Positions 58,132 through 64,000 of a stretch of 64,000 nucleotides of DNA are shown one piece after another. Position 1 is the first letter of the stretch. Each line of letters begins with the position of its first letter. Source of the stretch: Cavenderia fasciculata (taxonomy: Eukaryota; Evosea; Eumycetozoa; Acytosteliales; Cavenderiaceae); assembly GCF_000203815.1 (NCBI RefSeq), contig NW_004457736.1, forward strand, positions 372,001 through 436,000, written 5' to 3'. The notes under the pieces were generated by a model, which saw only the letters and a program-made list of their open reading frames with translations, was not told where the DNA came from and searched no databases. Both the position numbers and the translations under genes were made by a program.

Positions 58132-58892
58132 ATTATAATAATATTATTAAATAAAATAAATGCTGCCAATCATATTTATGACCTTGACTGAAAATCAACG
58201 TTTGACTTTTGTTGTTTGTTTAAGATTGATCCTTATTTATTGGGTGGTATAGTCGTTCTTAGTTTGGAACAATGTGTTGTCTGTGTGATTTTAATCCTAA
58301 TGAAAAAAGTGTCAGTGTAAGACCCCCAAAGAAAATAAATGCTCAAATGTTTACTCACCCTAAAACAAGCCATTTAGTGGTGTGGAGGATTATCAATAAA
58401 AGAAAAGAAATAATAGTTGTGAAAATAATTAGCTAATTCGATTTAACCCCCACCTCCATAATAATCGTAGAGGACTTCAGATCGGGGTTGAAACTTGGGC
58501 TCGCTGGCGTCGAGGGGTGATGTTGCTGAGCCGGTTTGAAAATCACTTCAAAGAGATTATTTTAATTTGGGTGCAAAAAAAAAAAATCCACCCAACACTT
58601 TTTTTTTGTTTGAATTTGAATCAATTTGGGCTAGAATTATTTAAATTAAATTTTTTTTATCCAATTTGAGTGACTTCAAGTAGTACATTGCCAAGTACAT
58701 TCATATCATTCATTTAGTTCACTAAATAACAATACCCAATTTGTAAGTCAGAGATAAATTAAAATCTTTCAACTTGGTCTACCAAGTTAACAACAACATA
58801 TCAGACAGTATCTAACAAGCTTTGTTTTCATTAACCATCAAACACATTTATACATCTTTATAAATACCAAATAGACAAATAATAATATAATC
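58132..58892. other. Intergenic with GC-richer pocket; actobindin promoter side
   Basis: Bases about 58440-58560 are GC-rich. On the minus strand they read as some 31 codons ending YDYYGGGG-stop, in good coding texture but without a start or a supported upstream exon. The rest is AT-rich, and the last 200 bases precede the actobindin start. Confidence 0.4.
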
Positions 58893-59162
58893 ATGTCTGA
58901 CGCTTTATTCTCTCAAGTTCAAGCTGGTGCCAACCTCAAGAAGGCTGAAACCGTCGACAAGTCTGGTCCAGTCATTGACAAGGATGTCCATGTCAAGGAA
59001 AACAACCATGGTGCCCTCCTCAAGGAACTCTCCACCGATCACAAGCTCAACAAGGCTGAAACCGTCGACAAGTCTGGTCCAGTCATTGAAAAGGATGTCC
59101 ATGTCAAGGAAAACAACCGTGGTGCCCTCCTTGGTGAAATCAAGGCCAAGGCTGCCAACTAA
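58893..59162 (+). CDS. Actobindin (actin-monomer-binding peptide, two repeats)
   Basis: Single-exon gene of 89 residues. Two tandem units carry the actobindin signature: LKKAETVDKSGPVIDKDVHV then NHGALLKEL, and LNKAETVDKSGPVIEKDVHV then NRGALLGEI. Actobindin is related to beta-thymosin/WH2 peptides. It binds actin monomers or dimers through these units and slows nucleation. D. discoideum has several close copies (abnA-C); which one is orthologous is unclear. Codons are strongly biased toward C-ending and AAG, as in highly expressed dictyostelid genes. The repeats agree in DNA at 78 of 80 bases (58941-59020 and 59052-59131). Confidence 0.93.
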   Translation: MSDALFSQVQAGANLKKAETVDKSGPVIDKDVHVKENNHGALLKELSTDHKLNKAETVDKSGPVIEKDVHVKENNRGALLGEIKAKAAN

Positions 59163-59552
59163 ACTTATTATACTATCTTTACATTCATACCATATAGATA
59201 GACAGGTCCATCCATATATAATAATAACCTTGTTGTAATTTAAAATAAAAAATAAAAAAATAATTTATTTATGTATCTCTAGTTAAAGGATTTAATCTTT
59301 AATGATGTTCCTTTTAGAAATACAAACATTAAACAGATTGATGATGATGGTCAAGAATGATTAATACTCTTCTCTAGATCAATCTCTTCTCTCTGTTTAT
59401 GTATGTAAAAAAAACCATCAAAATCATAGTGTTAAAGGCACCTTTATCTTCTTTCTTTTTTTTTTTCATTGAATTGGGTCCTTGGGATTGGAAGGGTCCT
59501 TCAAATTATTTATATAATATATTAATTTTTAGATTTAATTTATTTATTTAAT
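59163..59552. other. Convergent spacer
   Basis: This 390-bp spacer lies between the 3' ends of actobindin and eIF2 alpha. It is AT-rich with no supported gene. Confidence 0.5.
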
Positions 59553-60974
59553 TTATTGCTTGGACTTTGATTTTGATTTTGGTTTCTCATCTTCATCATC
59601 ATCTTCCTCTTCTTCATAGCCATCATCAGAGTCGTCACCATCGATTTCTTCATTCTCACGACCCAATTGTTCCATGAGATCATCCAACTCTTGGTCATCG
59701 GAAGCACCGACAGCACGGGCTGGGATCTTGACGGTGAGCTTACCGCTACGCTTTTCCAATTCCTCGCCGAGAACTTCGACACACTTGTTGAGAGCGGCGA
59801 CACCCTTTTCCTTGTCGTCAAAGGTACCGACCATAACGTAGAGTGGTGGAGCAATCAAAGAGATGGTGACAACACCAAAGAGCTTGTCAATGTCTGCTGG
59901 GGTGGCATCTTGTGGAACAACGACGCTTTGCATGGCGTGGTTTTGTGAGGCACTGATGGCAGCCTTGATGGCGTCAATACCTTCATAATCGAAACAAGTC
60001 AATTCCAAATCTGCTCTAATCTTGAGTGGTTGTGGCTTGAGTTTATGTGCGATAATTTCATTCAAAATCTTTAATTGTTCTGGTTGAATATCAAATCCAT
60101 CAAATACTGATGGTTCACTTTAGAGTATTTCAAAAAAAGTTGGTTAGATAAATGATTGAATGACTTGAACCTATATATATTAAATTACATACGTTAAGGA
60201 AAGTCTAAAAGCATCATAGGCATGTCCGAATTTTTGATAGATGGCCCAACCAAATTGTCTATATATTTGTTTAGCAGAAACTGTCTTTTCAGAGATTTGT
60301 GTAAGTCTGGTTGAAAGATGTCTAATGATACTGTGAACCTATAATGTTAAATATAAATATGTTAGTACATGTAAAGTGAGAGAGAGAGATCTATGCCGAC
60401 TTGTACGTACAGCCTTTGACTTATTATAACGATCTTCACACTTGGTGATTTCTTCTGGTGTAACTCTACGCTTTGAAAGATCAATGTAACCTATATAATG
60501 TAATGTTGTTGATTGTAATATATTGTTTAATTCACCATTGATTGATTATTTTTGAGATCACCCACAAAATGATTGTACACAAAATGATGATCGTTTGTTG
60601 ATTTGTATTAAATAGAATGGATGGTTGTTAGAACAATATGCTTTGTAAGAGTGTTTCAATCCATTCAAATGATCTATAGTGTGATCATTTGATTGGTCAT
60701 TTGACCATCTTATTGATGAGAGATACAAACCTTTTTCCTTGTCGACTCTGACTACAACTACAACTTCTTGACGACCGACTCTGACCAACTTGGTGAGGGA
60801 TCTGATACGACGTCTAGAGATTTCAGAGAGAAGGATCATACCTTCAATGTTGTCATACTCTAAAAGAGAAACATAGACACCCATCTCTCCTACGCTTCTG
60901 ACCATAACCATAACGAGTTCATTCTCCTCTGGGTACTTTTTATCGTACATACGACAATTTAAACTATCCGACAT
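59553..60974 (-). CDS. eif2s1: Translation initiation factor eIF2 subunit alpha
   Basis: Four exons (60974-60731, 60490-60411, 60338-60193, 60117-59553) joined in phases 1, 0 and 2 give 344 residues. The S1/OB domain begins at [20 protein letters not shown]. It contains the regulatory serine (Ser53 here, Ser51 in mammals) in [16 protein letters not shown], so control by eIF2 kinases is kept. [20 protein letters not shown] spans the first splice join. The helical and C-terminal alpha/beta domains follow ([28 protein letters not shown]), then an acidic and Lys/Ser-rich tail. eIF2 carries initiator tRNA to the 40S subunit; phosphorylation of this subunit blocks GDP exchange and lowers translation, for example during starvation. 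Intron 1 uses a GTTTGT donor. It is divergent from the 61584 gene. Confidence 0.95.
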
Positions 60975-61583
60975 CTTTATCTGTTCTGTTGCTTTCGTTT
61001 ATAATACTATTACTATTACTACTACTAAAAGGCAAACTAATCAATCGTGTGTTGTAAAGTTAGTACTAGAGAGAGAAAACCTAGCTTTGTTTGAGTTCAC
61101 CGCATTCTTTTTAAAAAAAAATATTCAAAAAAATTAAAAAAATCGGTCATACTAAATGTGAGTGGAGGAGGCACATACCCAAAGTAGACGAGGAAGAAAC
61201 CAAGAATGCGACTATCAACCAACACATCCAACTCTATTACATTAAATCATAATAATAATAATAATAATAATAATGTCTACTTGTTGATGATGAGACACCC
61301 TCTCATCGTCCAACTTACAACTTGCACACTTTTCTATCTCTCTGATCAAAATATTTAAAAAAAAATCAGCATCCCCATTGGGACCAACCATGTCTTTGTC
61401 GGTCAAGACTATGAGGGGTGGTAGGACCATCCCGTCGGATATTAATATTAAAATTTAACCACCCAAATGATCACAATGATGTCTTTGGACAAACAAACTA
61501 CCATTGCAATGTGTACTTTCTTCTTTTTATCTATCTCTACAACAACTTATTTATATATGTAATATCAATCAATAATAATAGTA
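60975..61583. other. Divergent promoter region with GC-richer pocket
   Basis: This 609-bp spacer has coding-like texture on the minus strand at about 61275-61430 (MVLPPLIVLTDKDMVGPNGD) running into an AAT microsatellite. No domain, intron structure or 3' end supports a gene, so I leave it unassigned. Confidence 0.4.
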
Positions 61584-62873
61584 ATGTCATTAGATAACAC
61601 AAGTAAAAGAAATTTACAAGACAGTTTGTTTAGTTCTGACGATGATGATGATGATGATAATCAAACTCAAAATCTATTTATAAATGGAAATCAAAGAGAA
61701 GAGAAAGACAATGACAATGAAAATGGTGCAAGTGGTGGCGGTGGTAGAGATAGACGAGGTGATAGAATCACATATCATAGTTTTTTTAATGATTTAAAGA
61801 ATGGTGGTGTATCAACATTGATTGGTTTCCATTTATACTATATATTTGGTATTGGAGGTAGTGCAAGTCACCACCAAAAGAATCACAATCATATAGTAAA
61901 GAATAGAGTAATTAAACTTGGATTTAATGTTATACATCAAATGGTGACATTGGCATTTTTTGTGTTTGCATTGGTTATTACTCGTAATGCTATAGAATGG
62001 CTTATTGCAATGGCGATAAACCGTGTGTTGGCATACCAAGCCTATAAAATGGCAACCGTCTATCACTTGCAATCTTACATTCTCTCCAATCAACACCATC
62101 GATATGCTCCGAGATACTTGACGGCCTACAAGAGACTGTGCAAACTGCTGGTGGCTATGATGTGGGTCGTGGCAGTGGGTGTGGTGGCATGGAACCTATT
62201 CCTACTCTTTAAAATGGGTCAATTGTTGGATCGGTCGACTTGGGGTATCGTCACCAACACGACCATTATTTTTGGACGTGTCTTGACGGTATTTATGTGT
62301 TCATTGGTCATCATGCTCATCTATATCACCTTTTTCTTGCGTGTTTGCCAGTACCATATGTTTACCAAATTGTTGTCCAACAAAAGCCCCCAAGACACGG
62401 CTTGGGAGGACACATGCGAGGTCAAAACCGTCGACGATATCATCGATGTCTACTATTCGGTCAATGTCTCGTTGGGACAGTCTAGCAGTGACTGGCGATA
62501 CACTCTACTCGTATCGGTCGTTCTTTTGACCGTCTATTGGGTGTATGGCACAATCGCCTACTTTGTCGATGGTATCTACAACGATGTTCTTTGGGTGGCC
62601 GCAGCACCACTCCTCGTCATTGTCATCCTCGTGCCAATCCTCTACTGCAACTTCAAGTATGAGAGTATGCTCTCAACTATCAAGACATGGCGTATATTTG
62701 CAATGGACGAGAGAATATTCCTCATGTCCTATATCGACCACCATCCACTTGCCGTCAGTATATTTGGGTTTGTACTCTCAACCAAAGTTTGTACCACCCT
62801 AGTCATTGCAGCTCTCTCTACCATCCTTACAACATTGATCAAGAATTTTCAATCTGTCATTTCTTCATTCTAA
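61584..62873 (+). CDS. Multi-pass membrane protein, possibly gustatory-receptor-like
   Basis: Single-exon gene of 429 residues. The N-terminus (about 1-65) is acidic, Asn- and Gly-rich and probably cytosolic. Six or seven hydrophobic helices follow at about 75-92, 116-140, 193-214, 228-256, 312-333, 337-357 and 390-416, with short loops. The last helix region reads IFGFVLSTKVCTTLVIAALS and the protein ends soon after it. The long intracellular N-terminus, seven-helix count and small C-terminus recall the insect gustatory-receptor-like superfamily, of which protist members are known. That is an architectural impression only. No ion-channel or transporter signature is visible. Codon use in the second half is GC-richer than in the first. 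Confidence 0.75.
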   Translation: MSLDNTSKRNLQDSLFSSDDDDDDDNQTQNLFINGNQREEKDNDNENGASGGGGRDRRGDRITYHSFFNDLKNGGVSTLIGFHLYYIFGIGGSASHHQKNHNHIVKNRVIKLGFNVIHQMVTLAFFVFALVITRNAIEWLIAMAINRVLAYQAYKMATVYHLQSYILSNQHHRYAPRYLTAYKRLCKLLVAMMWVVAVGVVAWNLFLLFKMGQLLDRSTWGIVTNTTIIFGRVLTVFMCSLVIMLIYITFFLRVCQYHMFTKLLSNKSPQDTAWEDTCEVKTVDDIIDVYYSVNVSLGQSSSDWRYTLLVSVVLLTVYWVYGTIAYFVDGIYNDVLWVAAAPLLVIVILVPILYCNFKYESMLSTIKTWRIFAMDERIFLMSYIDHHPLAVSIFGFVLSTKVCTTLVIAALSTILTTLIKNFQSVISSF

Positions 62874-64000
62874 CGAAACAGTCAAATCATCATCTACACA
62901 TTTAATGAATTAATTTCCAAAATTGCCCAATTATGGAAAATCCATAATTAAAACCAACCCATTTAAAGTTAATAATACTACTTACTTTTTTTGGATCTAC
63001 AACCACAATGACCAAAAATAATATATTCACTACAATGATTATTATTATTATTATTAGGTTTATTAATTAATAAACCTGCAGACACAACACAACACACCCC
63101 TAATTGTAAACTATTTATAAAAAAAAAACGATCGTGTTGTATTTATACAACTTGTTTAGGGCGAGTGGGTGAGTGAATGACAAACAGTCAGCAGGTGCGT
63201 GCGGGTACTATTAATAATTATTATTATTAATCGTGATGAAAATAATTATCATCGACAGAAACACATCAATTTGAGTAGAGAGAAGTGCTAACCAAACCAA
63301 AACAATTGTGTGTCAGTGTGGTTGGTGGGTGAGTTTCATTCATTGTCAATAGATGTTTCCAGAATTGACCAGACACATAATGTCGGGCTATTCTTGGTTA
63401 ATCAACCCACCGTGTTTTTCAATCTCGACTGTTGTGAAGTTGAGGTTTCGGTTCACAGATCAACAACTGACCCAAAATTAATTGGTTATTTATTTATCGA
63501 TTGAAATATTAAACTAATATTAATAATTCCAATCTTCAGCTGCACTACAAAGCAAGATACTCAAAAAAACAGATAGTTTCAAATAGATAACAAAAAAAGA
63601 GATAGAGATAATAAACTTTATAAAAAGGGTAAGTCTTAGTCTTTTTTGTTGTTATTGTTAATTAATTAAATTTAAGAGGATAAGGGCTTGCACCCCCTAA
63701 ATCCCTTAAAAGGTTTTAGAGATACTCAACCTCGTTGGAAAAACAAAAAAAAGGGGGAGATTTATAGCTAATTTTAGACACAAGCTGTTTGAAAACCTCT
63801 ATAGCTCTTGAGGAGGAAGAATTAAACAAGCAGCTAGGGGCAAAAGAGAGGAGAAACCTTGACATCAACAACAACAATTGTCAGTCAAGGATAATAATAG
63901 TAGAAAAACATTAATTATAACAAACCACTCCTCACCCAGCAACAACACAGACAAGAAAATAGAAAAGGAGGGTAGTAGACATTGAAGATCCTACCTACCT
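62874..64000. other. Right end of window, no gene supported
   Basis: This is 1.1 kb of mostly AT-rich DNA. A 64-codon frame at 63310-63504 (+) lacks an ATG. A stretch at about 63785-63925 (+) is open and coding-like (ALEEEELNKQLGAKERRNLD) after a TTTATAG that could be an acceptor, and GGGTAAGTC near 63627 could be a donor. They may belong to a gene mostly outside the window. There is not enough here to call it. Confidence 0.4.

Noticed and set aside
63310-63504. 64-codon frame near the right end
   Set aside because: No ATG, no recognisable domain and no splice signals that link it to anything in the window.

Overview
The window comes from the nuclear genome of a dictyostelid social amoeba. 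The evidence is AT-rich intergenic DNA, short introns with GTATGT/GTAAGT donors and TTTAG acceptors, long Asn/Gln runs inside proteins, FNIP-repeat proteins, and several recognisable genes: the cAMP phosphodiesterase regA, actobindin, actin, a type-B carboxylesterase and a Mrs2 Mg2+ channel. Coding regions are clearly less AT-rich than in D. discoideum, so a group 1 or 2 species (Cavenderia- or Heterostelium-like) is more likely. That species placement is inference.

Layout, left to right. 1-537: C-terminal end of a membrane protein. 538-1158: a pair of divergent small non-coding RNA candidates. 1159-3036 (-): F-box/FNIP protein. 3375-6773 (+): SMARCAL1-like annealing helicase. 7032-8268 (+): U-box/GNAT fusion. 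8787-9080 (+): small secreted Cys-rich protein. 9205-11037 (-): carboxylesterase. 11447-12585 (-) and 13115-13909 (+): head-to-head mitoribosomal genes uL4m and mL43. 14339-16942 (+): coiled-coil/BAR-like RasGAP. 17238-19244 (-): Mrs2. 19766-21194 (-): succinyl-CoA ligase beta. 21755-24553 (+): Suv3 helicase. 24621-25914 (-): secreted Gly-Ser-repeat protein. 25986-26273 (-): decayed coding-like relic. 26589-27813 (-): divergent actin. 28225-30615 (-): tandem lineage-specific paralogues, the first frameshifted. 30750-33097 (+): EDEM-like mannosidase. 33154-36994 (-): two-RRM protein. 38261-40807 (+): type I membrane protein with a dileucine tail. 41111-42361 (+): 18-repeat FNIP-type protein. 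42427-42864 (-): truncated membrane-protein end. 43291-45650 (-): Tul1-like transmembrane RING ligase. 46261-48297 (+): Prp40. 48628-51587 (-): RegA. 52405-58131 (+): UBR-type N-recognin. 58893-59162 (+): actobindin. 59553-60974 (-): eIF2 alpha. 61584-62873 (+): multi-pass membrane protein. 62874-64000: no supported gene.

There is no operon logic, as expected for a eukaryote. Shared themes are mitochondrial function (uL4m, mL43, Mrs2, succinyl-CoA ligase, Suv3), protein quality control and ubiquitin (EDEM, Tul1-like, UBR, U-box/GNAT, F-box/FNIP), actin control (actin, actobindin) and cAMP/Ras signalling (RegA, RasGAP). Exon joins given here were worked out by hand from splice signals and reading phase. 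In each case the coding length closes to a whole number of codons.

The most interesting signal is at 752-1100. Two inverted units of 58-61 nt each have a terminal stem. Each lies 59-60 nt downstream of a CACCCATAA box resembling the DUSE promoter element of dictyostelid small RNA genes. I read this as a divergent pair of class-I-like small RNA genes.
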